DNA of 64,000 nucleotides from Sphingomonas yabuuchiae (lineage in GTDB: Bacteria > Pseudomonadota > Alphaproteobacteria > Sphingomonadales > Sphingomonadaceae). The notes under the pieces were generated by a model, which saw only the letters and a list, made by a program, of their open reading frames with translations, was not told where the DNA came from and made no database searches. A program made the position numbers and the translations under genes. Shown here in pieces: positions 17,050 through 25,692 of the stretch (position 1 is its first letter; every line of letters begins with the position of its first letter). The DNA is taken from contig NZ_JACHNX010000001.1 in the NCBI RefSeq assembly GCF_014199595.1, forward strand, positions 186,001-250,000, given 5' to 3'.

Positions 17050-18681
17050 ATGCGCCGCCTGCTTATCCTGTCCCTCCTCCTCTCCGGCACCGCGATGGCG
17101 CAGGACAAGCCCGCCATCTCGGTCGACACGCTGAAGACGGTCACGCAGACCCTGTCCTCCGACGAATATGAAGGCCGCGCACCGACCACGCCGGCCGAGG
17201 ACAAGACGGTCGCGTACATTATCGACCGCTTTCAAAAGGCGGGTCTGAAGCCCGGCAACAAGGGCAGCTGGACCCAGGACGTGCCGATGGTCGAGATCAC
17301 CGCCACCGACGTCCAGCCCTTCACCGTCAAGGGCAAGGGTGCGACCATTCCGCTCGCCTATCGCACCGACATGGTCGTCGGCACCTATCGCGTGGCCCCG
17401 CGCATCGACGTGAAGGACAGCGAGCTGGTCTTCGTCGGATACGGCATCACCGCGCCCGAAAAGGGCTGGGACGATTATGCCGGGGTCGATGTGCGCGGCA
17501 AGACGGTGGTCATCCTGATCAACGATGCCGACTGGCAGACCATGGGCCGCGAAGGGCCGTTCGAGGGGCGCACGATGACCTGGTATGGTCGCTGGCCCTA
17601 CAAGTTCGAGAATGCCGCCAAGCACGGCGCCGCCGCCGCGCTGATCGTCCACCAGACCGAACCCGCCGCCTATCCCTGGGCGGTGGTGCAATCCTCCTGG
17701 ACCGGGCCGCAGCTGGAATTGGACGAGGCGGGCGACCATCAGGACCAGAGCCAGGTCATCGGCTGGCTGCAGCAACCGGTGGCGCAGCGCATCCTGAAGG
17801 CGGCGGGCAAGGACCTCGCCACGCTGACCAAAGCGGCGCAGCAAAAGGGGTTCAAGGCGGTGCCGCTGGGCCTGACCCTGTCGGGCGGCTTTGCCAACAC
17901 GATCCGGCGTCAGGCGTCGAAGAACGTGATCGGCGTCCTGCCGGGCACGACGGAACCTGGTGATTACGTCCTCTATTCGGCGCATTGGGACCATCTGGGA
18001 CGCTGCGACGCGGTGGACGGCGACGATATCTGCAACGGCGCGCTCGACAATGCGACCGGCGTGGCGGGGCTGGTCGCTTTGGCCGAGGCGCAAGCCAAGG
18101 CGGGACCGGCCAAGCGGTCCATCGCATTCCTGGCGGTGACGGCGGAGGAAAGCGGGCTGCTCGGCTCGGGCTATTATGCGCAGCATCCCGTCTTCCCGCT
18201 CGCCCGTACCGTGGGCGGGGTGAACATGGACGGGCTGAACGTCACCGGGCGGTCGAAGGACTTCGTGCTGGTCGGCAAGGGCAAGTCCGAGATCGAGGAC
18301 CTCGCCAAGTCGCTGGTCGGCGCCCAAGGGCGCTATATCGGCGAGGAGGCCAATCCCGAGCGTGGCAGCTATTACCGCTCCGACCATTTCTCGTTCGCCA
18401 AGCTGGGCGTGCCGATGCTCGACGGTGGCTCGGGGCAGGACAAGGTGATGGGCGGCGTCGCCGCGGGCAAGGCGGCGTCCGAGGACTATGTCGCCAACCG
18501 CTATCACAAGCCCGCCGACGAATATGATCCCCGCTGGGATTGGTCGGGCGCGGTCGAGGATTTGACGGTCTATTATCAATTGGGCAGGACGCTCGCCGAC
18601 CGGCCGGGCCTGTGGCCCAACTGGTATCCCACCGCCGAATTTCGCGGCATTCGCGATCAAAGCAGGAAGAACGTCCAGTGA
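17050..18681 (+). CDS. M28 family zinc peptidase, exported
   Basis: A 543-residue protein with a signal peptide (MRRLLILSLLLSGTAMA, cleavage before QDKP). A PA-like insert spans roughly residues 110-230, and the M28 catalytic core begins about residue 290: YSAHWDHLG (zinc His), CNGALDNATGVAG (bridging Asp), TAEESGLLG (catalytic Glu pair) and the later SDHFSFAK. Such enzymes are periplasmic aminopeptidases. It begins 12 bp after blh and overlaps aguA by 4 bp. Co-transcription with the rhodopsin unit is possible but its role is probably separate. Confidence 0.9.
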   Translation: MRRLLILSLLLSGTAMAQDKPAISVDTLKTVTQTLSSDEYEGRAPTTPAEDKTVAYIIDRFQKAGLKPGNKGSWTQDVPMVEITATDVQPFTVKGKGATIPLAYRTDMVVGTYRVAPRIDVKDSELVFVGYGITAPEKGWDDYAGVDVRGKTVVILINDADWQTMGREGPFEGRTMTWYGRWPYKFENAAKHGAAAALIVHQTEPAAYPWAVVQSSWTGPQLELDEAGDHQDQSQVIGWLQQPVAQRILKAAGKDLATLTKAAQQKGFKAVPLGLTLSGGFANTIRRQASKNVIGVLPGTTEPGDYVLYSAHWDHLGRCDAVDGDDICNGALDNATGVAGLVALAEAQAKAGPAKRSIAFLAVTAEESGLLGSGYYAQHPVFPLARTVGGVNMDGLNVTGRSKDFVLVGKGKSEIEDLAKSLVGAQGRYIGEEANPERGSYYRSDHFSFAKLGVPMLDGGSGQDKVMGGVAAGKAASEDYVANRYHKPADEYDPRWDWSGAVEDLTVYYQLGRTLADRPGLWPNWYPTAEFRGIRDQSRKNVQ

Positions 18682-19667
18682 CCACGCCAACCGTGACCAC
18701 GCCTCCGCCGCCCGAATGGGCCCCGCATGACGCCGTATGGATCGGCTTTCCCAGCCATCCGGAGCTGTGGGAAGAGGATCTCGACCCTGCGCGCGAGGAG
18801 GTGCTGGCCTTTGCCCGCGCCGTCCATGCCGATGGCCGGGGCGAGCGGGTGATTCTGGTCGCCGCCGATGGCGAGGCGGCCGAGGCCGCGCGCGCGATGG
18901 CGGGCGACATGGCGGACGTGGTCGTCCAGCCCTTTGGCGATATCTGGCTGCGCGATACCGGCCCGATCATCACCGGCGACGGTTCGGCCCGGCTGTTCCG
19001 GTTCAACGGCTGGGGCGGCAAGTACGACCTGCCCGGCGACGACACGGTCGGTGCACGGCTGGCCGAGGATCGCGGGCTTTCCGCCACCCGCTGCGAATGG
19101 GTGCTGGAGGGCGGCGCGATCGACGGGGACGGCACCGGGCTGGTCGTGACGACGCGCCAGTGCCTGCTCAACCCCAACCGCAATCCCGACCTGCGGGAGG
19201 GCGAGATCGCCGACCGGCTCGCCAACGACCTGGGGCTGACCCGGATCGTCTGGCTGGGCAACGGCCTGCTCAACGACCATACCGATGGCCATGTCGACAA
19301 TCTGGCGCGCTTCGTCGGTCCCAACCGCGTCGCCATTCCCGAAGCCGCCGAGAACGACCCCAACTGGCAGGTCTATGCCGCCGCCAAGCGCGACGCGCAG
19401 GCCGCCGGTCTGGAGGTCGTCGGCATCCCGTCGCCGGGCCGCGTGCTGCGCGACGACGAGGTCGTACCCGCCAGCTATATGAACTTCTATATCGGCAATG
19501 CCTCGGTCGTGGTGCCGCTCTATGGCAGCGAGAATGACGAGGCCGGGGTCGCCGCGATCCAGGCAATCTTCCCCGACCGCCAGGTCGTGGGCCTGCGCGC
19601 CGATGCGATCCTGACCGGCGGCGGCAGCTTCCACTGCATCTCGCAGCAGATTCCGACGATCGGCTGA
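18678..19667 (+). CDS. aguA: Agmatine deiminase
   Basis: A 329-residue pentein-fold enzyme hydrolysing agmatine to N-carbamoylputrescine. Motifs: PPEWAPHDAVWIGFP at the N-terminus, FGDIWLRDTGPI, EGGAID, NDHTDGHVDN (catalytic His) and GGGSFHCISQQ with the nucleophile C320. The start is a GTG at 18678 overlapping the M28 stop by 4 bp. Together with aguB at 20.3 kb it gives the two-step arginine-derived route to putrescine. Confidence 0.94.
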   Translation: MTTPTVTTPPPPEWAPHDAVWIGFPSHPELWEEDLDPAREEVLAFARAVHADGRGERVILVAADGEAAEAARAMAGDMADVVVQPFGDIWLRDTGPIITGDGSARLFRFNGWGGKYDLPGDDTVGARLAEDRGLSATRCEWVLEGGAIDGDGTGLVVTTRQCLLNPNRNPDLREGEIADRLANDLGLTRIVWLGNGLLNDHTDGHVDNLARFVGPNRVAIPEAAENDPNWQVYAAAKRDAQAAGLEVVGIPSPGRVLRDDEVVPASYMNFYIGNASVVVPLYGSENDEAGVAAIQAIFPDRQVVGLRADAILTGGGSFHCISQQIPTIG

Positions 19668-19677
19668 TCCGAACTTC

Positions 19678-19713
19678 GGGCCCGCGCCTCGACAGGGGGG
19701 GGCGGGCCCTTTA
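19678..19713 (+). terminator. Hairpin with short T-run after aguA
   Basis: GGGCCCGC (19678-19685) pairs with GCGGGCCC (19702-19709), followed by TTT. Probably a rho-independent terminator or attenuator between aguA and the next gene. Confidence 0.6.
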
Positions 19714-19777
19714 CCGGCCATAAACCGCGCGCGTGTATGAAGCTGCGATTACCCGTCCGGGATCGGAGCCCCACGTC

Positions 19778-20230
19778 TTGCAAGTCACCATCAATCTGCT
19801 CCGTGCGCAACACGAGGACATTGCGCGCGCCGTCGGCGATCTCATGGCCCTGTTCGACATGCGCTATGCCGAGGCCGCGCCGATGCTGGGCCCGGCCCGC
19901 ACGCGGATCGCGCAGGTCATCACCAAGCATCTGAAGACCGAGGATGAACTGCTCCTGACCCCGCTGCGTGAACGGCGGCTGATGGCCACCATCCCCGGAT
20001 GCGAGGCGATCGTGGTCGAAACGCGCGAACTGCGCCTGACCTATTCCAAACATATCGGTACCTGGACCGGGCGCGCCATCGAGGAACGGTGGAACGAATA
20101 TGTCGGCGTGACGCGGGCGCTCAACCAGCGGTTGATGGCGTTGTGCGACCTGAAGATGAAGAGCTTCTATCCGGTGGTCCTGCGCTACATCCTGTTCGAT
20201 CCCGCCCCGGCATCCCGCATGACGGCGTGA
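19778..20230 (+). CDS. Hemerythrin-like helical protein
   Basis: About 150 residues, all helical. Spaced His/Glu residues, RAQHEDIARAV, ITKHLKTEDELLL and TYSKHIGTW, resemble the HHE (hemerythrin) cation-binding layout, although not every iron ligand can be matched. Start uncertain: a TTG at 19778 has GGAG ten bases upstream, while a GTG at 19733 would add 15 residues without a ribosome site. It lies between aguA and aguB, but a link to polyamine synthesis is only positional. Confidence 0.6.
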   Translation: MQVTINLLRAQHEDIARAVGDLMALFDMRYAEAAPMLGPARTRIAQVITKHLKTEDELLLTPLRERRLMATIPGCEAIVVETRELRLTYSKHIGTWTGRAIEERWNEYVGVTRALNQRLMALCDLKMKSFYPVVLRYILFDPAPASRMTA

Positions 20231-20292
20231 CGCGGCTGGAGGATGCGGAAGCGGGGTGACGCCCGCGTGCGGAGCCATTAAAGGGCAGGGCC

Positions 20293-21141
20293 ATGACCCA
20301 GATCACCGTCGCTGCGCTGCAACTGGCCTTTACCGCCGATATCGACCGCAACATCGCCGAGGTGTCGCGCCTCGTCCGCGAGGCGGCATCCCGGGGCGCG
20401 CAGGTGATCCTGCCGCCCGAGCTGTTCGAGGGCGAGTATTTCTGCCGCGTCGAGGACGAGGGGCTGTTCACGAACGCCAAGCCGACCGCCGAGCATCAGG
20501 CGGTGCGCGCGATGCAGGAACTGGCCGCCGAGCTGAAGGTCCATATCCCGACCAGCTTCTTCGAGGCGGACGGGCCGCATCACTATAACTCGCTGGCGAT
20601 GGTCAACCCGGACGGCAAGGTGGCGGGCGTCTATCGCAAGAGCCATATCCCGGACGGTCCGGGCTATGAGGAGAAATTCTATTTCCGTCCCGGCAATACC
20701 GGGTTCAAGGTGTGGGACGGCCCCGCGACCAAGCTGGGCGTCGGCATCTGCTGGGACCAATGGTATCCCGAGACGGCGCGCGCGATGATGCTGATGGGCG
20801 CGGAGATCCTGTTCTATCCGACCGCGATCGGCAGCGAGCCGCATGACGACAGCCTCGACACCGCTCGATTGTGGCGCCGTGCGATGGTCGGCCATGCCGT
20901 GTCCAACGTCGTGCCGATCGTCGCCGCCAACCGCGTCGGTTGCGAACATGGCCAGACCTTCTACGGCACAAGCTTCATCTGCGACGAGCGCGGCGACATC
21001 CTGGCCGAACTGGACCGCGAGGAAGAAGGCGTGATCGCCGCCACGCTCGACATCGACCGGGTGAAGCGCCACCGCGCCGCCTTCGGCTTCTTCCGCGACC
21101 GGCGGCCGGAACTGTACGGGCGATTGGTCCAGGATATCTGA
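20293..21141 (+). CDS. aguB: N-carbamoylputrescine amidase
   Basis: A 282-residue nitrilase-superfamily (CN hydrolase) enzyme converting N-carbamoylputrescine to putrescine, CO2 and ammonia. The catalytic triad is visible: E43 in LPPELFEGEYF, K116 in VYRKSHIPDGPGY and C153 in GVGICWDQWYPE. The segment YRKSHIPDGPGYEEKFYF is characteristic of AguB. It completes the aguA-aguB pathway, separated here by the hemerythrin-like gene. Confidence 0.94.
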   Translation: MTQITVAALQLAFTADIDRNIAEVSRLVREAASRGAQVILPPELFEGEYFCRVEDEGLFTNAKPTAEHQAVRAMQELAAELKVHIPTSFFEADGPHHYNSLAMVNPDGKVAGVYRKSHIPDGPGYEEKFYFRPGNTGFKVWDGPATKLGVGICWDQWYPETARAMMLMGAEILFYPTAIGSEPHDDSLDTARLWRRAMVGHAVSNVVPIVAANRVGCEHGQTFYGTSFICDERGDILAELDREEEGVIAATLDIDRVKRHRAAFGFFRDRRPELYGRLVQDI

Positions 21142-21150
21142 GCTTAAATT

Positions 21151-21267
21151 CCTCCCCTGTAAGGGGAGGGGGACCATGCGCAGCATGGTGGAGGGGTGTC
21201 CCGCTCTCGATAGGGTGATACCCCTTCGTCAGGGCTTCGCCCTGCCACTTCCCCTGCAAGGGGAGGA
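21151..21267. repeat. Long palindromic intergenic repeat (CCTCCCC family)
   Basis: The unit begins CCTCCCCTGTAAGGGGAGGG, carries an inner GGTGGAGGGG block, and ends with CCCCTGCAAGGGGAGG. The two terminal hairpins share the core CCCCTG..AGGGGAGG. Similar units lie at 55770-55896 and 61232-61360. Here it fills the gap between the convergent aguB and uracil-DNA glycosylase genes and may terminate both. Confidence 0.8.
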
Positions 21268-21272
21268 ATGGT

Positions 21273-21971
21273 TTAGCCCCGCAATTCCATTGCCCGCGCG
21301 AATACGGCCTCGAACATCTCGGACGTCAGTTTCCCGGTATTCTGGTTGTAGCGCGAGCAGTGATAGCTATCGAGAATCACCGGCCCGCCGCCGGGCAGGC
21401 GATGTTCGGCCAGATGCGCGAATCGCGCCTTGGGCAGGCGACCGCCCAGTGACTTGATGACCGAGCGGTGCGCGATCTCGCCCAATGCGATGACCACCGA
21501 CAGCCGGGGCAGCGCGGCCAGCTCCTGTTCGAGAAAGGTGCGGCACGTACGGATCTCGTCCGGCGTCGGCTTGTTCTCGGGCGGCAGGCATTTGACCGCA
21601 TTCAGGATCACCGCGCCCTTCAGCGTCAGGCCGTCATCGACCTTGGCGGCGAACTCGCCCTCGGCCAGACCGAATTTGGCCAGCGTGCCATAGAGCAGCG
21701 GCCCCGCGCCATCGCCGGTGAAGGGGCGGCCGGTGCGGTGCGCGCCATGCTTGCCGGGGGCGAGGCCGACGACCGCCAGCCAGGCCTCGCCATCGCCGAA
21801 CGGCGGCACGGGGGCGTTCCACCAATTGGGATATTCGGCGGCGACGGTCTCGCGGACCTCGACCAGGCGGGGACAGAGCGGGCAGTCGCGCGGCGGCTGG
21901 ATCGGGGCCAGGGGCGCCGGGATGACAGGAAAGGATGCGTCAGGCATCGCGCTCGGGTAGTCGCAGGGCAT
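21273..21971 (-). CDS. Uracil-DNA glycosylase, family 5 (UDGb-like)
   Basis: A 232-residue Fe-S uracil-DNA glycosylase. The key motif VVGLAPGKHGAHRTGRPFTG is that of family 5, with A in place of the usual catalytic Asp/Asn of families 1 and 4. Cysteines CPLC (C30, C33) plus two later (NAVKCLPP, IRTC) fit a 4Fe-4S cluster. The motif DSYHCSRYNQNTG near the end is the second active-site segment. The enzyme excises uracil and other deaminated bases. The ATG at 21971 overlaps the divergent folK start; an internal ATG at 21947 (MPDASF) is an equally plausible start. Confidence 0.9.
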   Translation of the reverse strand: MPCDYPSAMPDASFPVIPAPLAPIQPPRDCPLCPRLVEVRETVAAEYPNWWNAPVPPFGDGEAWLAVVGLAPGKHGAHRTGRPFTGDGAGPLLYGTLAKFGLAEGEFAAKVDDGLTLKGAVILNAVKCLPPENKPTPDEIRTCRTFLEQELAALPRLSVVIALGEIAHRSVIKSLGGRLPKARFAHLAEHRLPGGGPVILDSYHCSRYNQNTGKLTSEMFEAVFARAMELRG

Positions 21972-22446
21972 GACGACGACAAGCTATGCCATCGCACTGG
22001 GTTCCAACCGTCCGGGGCGGCATGGCGGCCCGCGCGAGGAAATCCGTGCGGCGCTGGCGGCCCTGCCCGGCGTCTATGCGGTGTCGCCGATCCTGACCAC
22101 CGCGCCCATCGGCCCGTCGATCCGCGCCTTCGCCAATGCCGCCGCGCTGGTCGAAAGCCCGCTGGACCCGCCCGCGATGCTTCGCGTGCTGAAGGCCGTC
22201 GAGCGCGATTTCGGGCGGCGGCGGGGGCAACGCTGGGGGGCGCGGGTGATCGACCTGGACATCATATTATGGTCGGGGGGGCGGTGGCGCTCGCCCAGTC
22301 TGATCGTGCCGCACCTGGCCTATGCGACGCGGGACTTCGTGCTGCATCCGCTGGCGGCGATCGCGGCGGACTGGCGCGACCCGCGTGACGGACGGTTTGT
22401 GCGCCATATGCGACATGGTGTTGACCGCAGGCGTCCGCGCCCCTAG
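21970..22446 (+). CDS. folK: 2-amino-4-hydroxy-6-hydroxymethyldihydropteridine diphosphokinase
   Basis: A 158-residue HPPK of folate synthesis. Signature parts: YAIALGSNRPG at the N-terminus, the loop GPSIRAFANAAALVES, LKAVERDFGRRRGQRWGARVIDLDII (the family fingerprint with the metal-binding DLD) and PHLAYATRDFVLHPL. It transfers pyrophosphate from ATP to the pterin. It is divergent from the glycosylase gene and shares start-codon bases with it. Confidence 0.93.
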   Translation: MTTTSYAIALGSNRPGRHGGPREEIRAALAALPGVYAVSPILTTAPIGPSIRAFANAAALVESPLDPPAMLRVLKAVERDFGRRRGQRWGARVIDLDIILWSGGRWRSPSLIVPHLAYATRDFVLHPLAAIAADWRDPRDGRFVRHMRHGVDRRRPRP

Positions 22447-22466
22447 GTCGCTTCCACCCCGATGGA

Positions 22467-22542
22467 GGGTCCGTAGCTCAGTTGGTAGAGCAAGCGACTT
22501 TTAATCGAGAGGTCCCGGGTTCGAGTCCCGGCGGACCCACCA
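22467..22542 (+). tRNA. tRNA-Lys (anticodon TTT)
   Basis: A 76-nt cloverleaf with encoded CCA. Acceptor GGGTCCG pairs with CGGACCC, D stem GCTC/GAGC, loop CTTTTAA with anticodon TTT, T stem CCGGG/CCCGG with TTCGAGT. The anticodon stem AGCGA/TCGAG pairs at three inner positions, but the two outer ones are A·G and G·A. Confidence 0.95.
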
Positions 22543-22559
22543 CGGGGATGATATACCGA

Positions 22560-22979
22560 TCAGCCTTCGCCATGATCGTCGCGAAGCGCGCGGCCCGCGA
22601 TCGTGATTTCCCCGACGAAACATGCCAGCCCTGCCACCGCGCAGATCAGTCCGCCGCCGAAAAAGAAGAACAGCACCCCCGCATGACGCGAGTCGCGCAG
22701 CGTCCCCAGGAACAGGGTGATCGCCGCGCAGCAGGTCATCGCGCCCGCCGCCGCGGTCAGGGTTACGGCGATGTCGAGGATCTTCGAGCGCAGGCGCAGG
22801 CGGCGCATCTCATAACCGTTCGTCCGGCCATCCCGCTTCAACCCCTGGATACGGTCGCTGATCCGCCCCAGCCGAGTCGCAAAGACGTTCAGCAGCGATC
22901 CCACGGCGGTCAGCAGGAAGATGGGCGTCAGAGCCAATTGGATGACGCGGGCAGCGGCGTTCAGGGGTTCTGTCATCAT
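22560..22979 (-). CDS. DUF2721 membrane protein
   Basis: A 139-residue protein with three hydrophobic helices: about residues 13-32 (LALTPIFLLTAVGSLLNVF), 68-92 and 98-124. Between the first two lies a charged segment RLGRISDRIQGLKRDGR, the hallmark of DUF2721. Family function is unknown. It is convergent with the tRNA-Lys gene and stands alone. Confidence 0.85.
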   Translation of the reverse strand: MMTEPLNAAARVIQLALTPIFLLTAVGSLLNVFATRLGRISDRIQGLKRDGRTNGYEMRRLRLRSKILDIAVTLTAAAGAMTCCAAITLFLGTLRDSRHAGVLFFFFGGGLICAVAGLACFVGEITIAGRALRDDHGEG

Positions 22980-23198
22980 GGCTCGCTTCTCGGAAGATCA
23001 ACGATCGAACAAATGGCGCCAATGTTCCCGGGATAAGCATCGCCGAAGGACCGCCGCTGGCCGGGGCCAGTATAAAGCGGCGGGACGTCTCTCCCGAAAT
23101 GGGATGGCGGGGACGATCGTGTGATCCCAATCATCTTGTGCTAAGAGCTTTTTAGGACGGATATGGAAAAGACGGGGCGTTTTCAGGGGGAAAGGCAG

Positions 23199-25692
23199 AT
23201 GGAATTTCCGCTCATCGCGCCGCGACCGCCCCGGCTGTCCGAACAGATGGAGGGCCTGAAGCGGATCGAGGCGTCCGGCCAGTTCAGCAATAACGGCCCC
23301 GAGGTCCGCGCGCTGGAGGCCGAGATGGTCGCACGGCTGTTCGACGGGCGCGGTGCGGCGCTGGCGGTCGGCAATGCGACGCTGGGCCTGATGATCGCCA
23401 TTCGGCAGGCGGCGGGGCTGCATCCCCGGCCCGGCACGCTCGCCATGATGCCCGCCATGACCTTTGCCGCGACGGCACAGGCGGCGATCTGGGCCGGGCT
23501 GACCCCCCTGATCGTCGATATCGACCCGCAGGACTGGACCGCCGACGCGGCCGAGGAAGAGCGGATGCTGGCTCAGCATGGCGGCCGGATCGGTGTCGTC
23601 GTGCCCTATGCGACCTTCGGCACGGTCATCGACCTGGATCGCTATGCCTGGCTGGCGCGGCGGTACGAGGTCGGGGTCGTCATCGATGCAGCGGCCTCGC
23701 TGGGGACGCTGGACGAAGCGGGGCGGGGCTTCGGCACGGGGGCGCCCTTCGCGCTGGTCTATTCGATGCATGCGACCAAGACCTTTTCGGTCGGCGAGGG
23801 CGGGCTGGTCTATAGCGGCGATGCCGACCGGATCGACCAGTTGCGCGATGGTGAATTTCGGTTTCGAGAGCGGGCGCAACGCGACCCTGCCGGGCATCAA
23901 TGCCAAGATGCCCGAGATACTGGGCCTGATGGCACGGAGCAAGCTGGCCGAACTCGATAGGATCTGCGACGCCCGCGCCGCGCTGGACCGCGAATATCGC
24001 GCGGCGCTGACCGGGCTGACCTGCCAGCATGGGACGGCCAAGCGGCAGGCGACGCAGTTCATGCCGGTGCTGCTTCCCCCCGAACTGGCCTCGCGCCGGA
24101 CCGCCATCGCCGAAGCCCTGGCGGCGGACGGGGTCGGGACGGGGCAGTATTTCAGTCCGCATCTGGGTGAGCAGACGCTGTTCCGCGACACCGCGCTGGT
24201 CGAGGCGACGCCGGTGGCGGACGACGTTTCGGCGCGGATGCTCAGCCTGCCGATCACCGATGCGATGCGGCCCGGCGATGCGACGATCGTGGCCGGGCGG
24301 CTGATGCGCGCGATCGCGCGTGTTGCTGCCGATGCCGGGTCAGCTGGGGCAGGGCAGGCGCGCGGCGACGCCGTGCTGGGCTGCGTGATGATCGGCGGCG
24401 GACCGGCGGGCACCGCCGTGCTGACCGCCGCGAGCAAGAAGGGATTGCTGGAGCGGCTGGCCGGGGACGGCCTCGTGCTGGTCGAGCGGTCGCCCCATAT
24501 CGGGCCGGGCGCGCTGGGCGGCTATGCGATCCGTTCGGACACGACGGCGGAAACCTTCCTGTCGGCGGTGCGCGGCAATCCCTATCCCGAACTCGCCGCG
24601 CTGGAGACGCATCCGGCCGGGCAGATGATGGCGCGGCATTGCGGGGCGCTGGGCGCGCCGCTGGCCGAGACCGCGCCGTTGCTGGCGGCGACCGCGCAGC
24701 GGCTGCGCGGGATCGTGACGGCGCATGGTGGTGAAATCCGCACCGATACCGAGGCGCTGAGCGCCCAAGCCACGGCGGACGGGCTCTGGCGGACCACCAT
24801 TGTCGGTCGCGAAGGGCAGCGCATCCTGACGTCGCGCCATCTGGTCGTGGCGACCGGCGGCTACCAGAGCGATGCGCATGTCGCGGACAAGAGGGTTGCG
24901 GGTGCCAGCCTGGGTGAACTGGCGGGTGACCGGCTGATGCGCTCCGACCTGCTGTTGCGGCGTGGTGGGGTGGAGGCGGTGGCGGCACGGCTGGCCGACC
25001 GGCGCGCGCCGCGCGTGGTGATCGTCGGGGCCTCGACCAGCGCGCTGGCCTCGGCGGTGCAGCTGCTCAAATGCCATGGCCTGCCCTGGGGCGCGGGCGC
25101 GATCACGCTGATGGTGCGCACCCCGCCCAAGCCCTTCTTCCCATCGGTCGAAGCGGCGGCGGCGGAAGGCTTCACTGACTTCACCGCCGACGATATCTGC
25201 CCGGTCAGCGGGTTCGTGCTGCGCCTTGCCGGGCTTCGGCTGGAGTCGCGCGAGCTGGTGATGCGGATGCTGGGCCTGGGCGGACGGACGTCCGACCCAC
25301 GCCTGCGCCTCCACCGGATCGCGGGAGAGGACGATGCCGAGGCGCGTCGGATCATCGGCGAGGCCGATCTGGTGGTCGGGGCGCTCGGCTATCGTCCGCG
25401 CGCGCTGCCGCTGTTCGACGTCAACGGACAGCCGATCGCGCTGGCGCACCGCGCGGGGCGGCCGATGGTCGACCGGCATTGCCGCGTCCTCGACGATCAG
25501 GATCGACCGGTGCCCGGCGTCTTCGGCATCGGCCTTTCCGCCGGTTTCGTGCCTTGGGGTGCGCTGGGCGGGGAGAAGAGTTTCCGGGGGCAGGCCAATG
25601 GCTTGTGGCTCTGGCAGAATGATGTCGGCCAGATGATCGTCCACCAGCTGCTCAGGCAGGATGCGGCGGCACGGAGCAGCGCGGCGGCATGA
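23199..25692 (+). pseudogene. DegT-type aminotransferase fused to FAD/NAD(P)-binding domain, frameshifted
   Basis: Two open frames join into one ~830-residue protein. The first (from 23199, after GGGGGAAAGGCAG) encodes a DegT/DnrJ/EryC1 PLP enzyme: SNNGPEVRALE, then HATKTFSVGEGG with the PLP lysine. Homology leaves this frame after DRIDQLR at 23846 and resumes one base later as MVNFGFESGRNATLPG. The expected codons would be CGC GCG ATG but the DNA reads TTGCGCGATGG, as if one CG unit were lost. The second frame completes the aminotransferase and continues at about 24380 into a Rossmann flavoprotein (MIGGGPAGTAVL, VVATGGYQ, VVIVGASTSALASAV). The first frame ends at 23960. It may be a true frameshift, a slippage-switchable gene or an assembly error. 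Confidence 0.75.

Noticed and set aside
16417..18690. A 757-codon open frame on the minus strand
   Set aside because: It lies antisense to blh and the M28 peptidase gene, both with clear motifs. Its translation is rich in Arg/His/Gly without any recognisable domain, as expected for a shadow frame in GC-rich DNA.
23838..23852. Programmed ribosomal frameshifting as explanation of the split aminotransferase
   Set aside because: No slippery heptamer or strong downstream pseudoknot is visible; loss of one CG unit from a short repeat explains the shift more simply.
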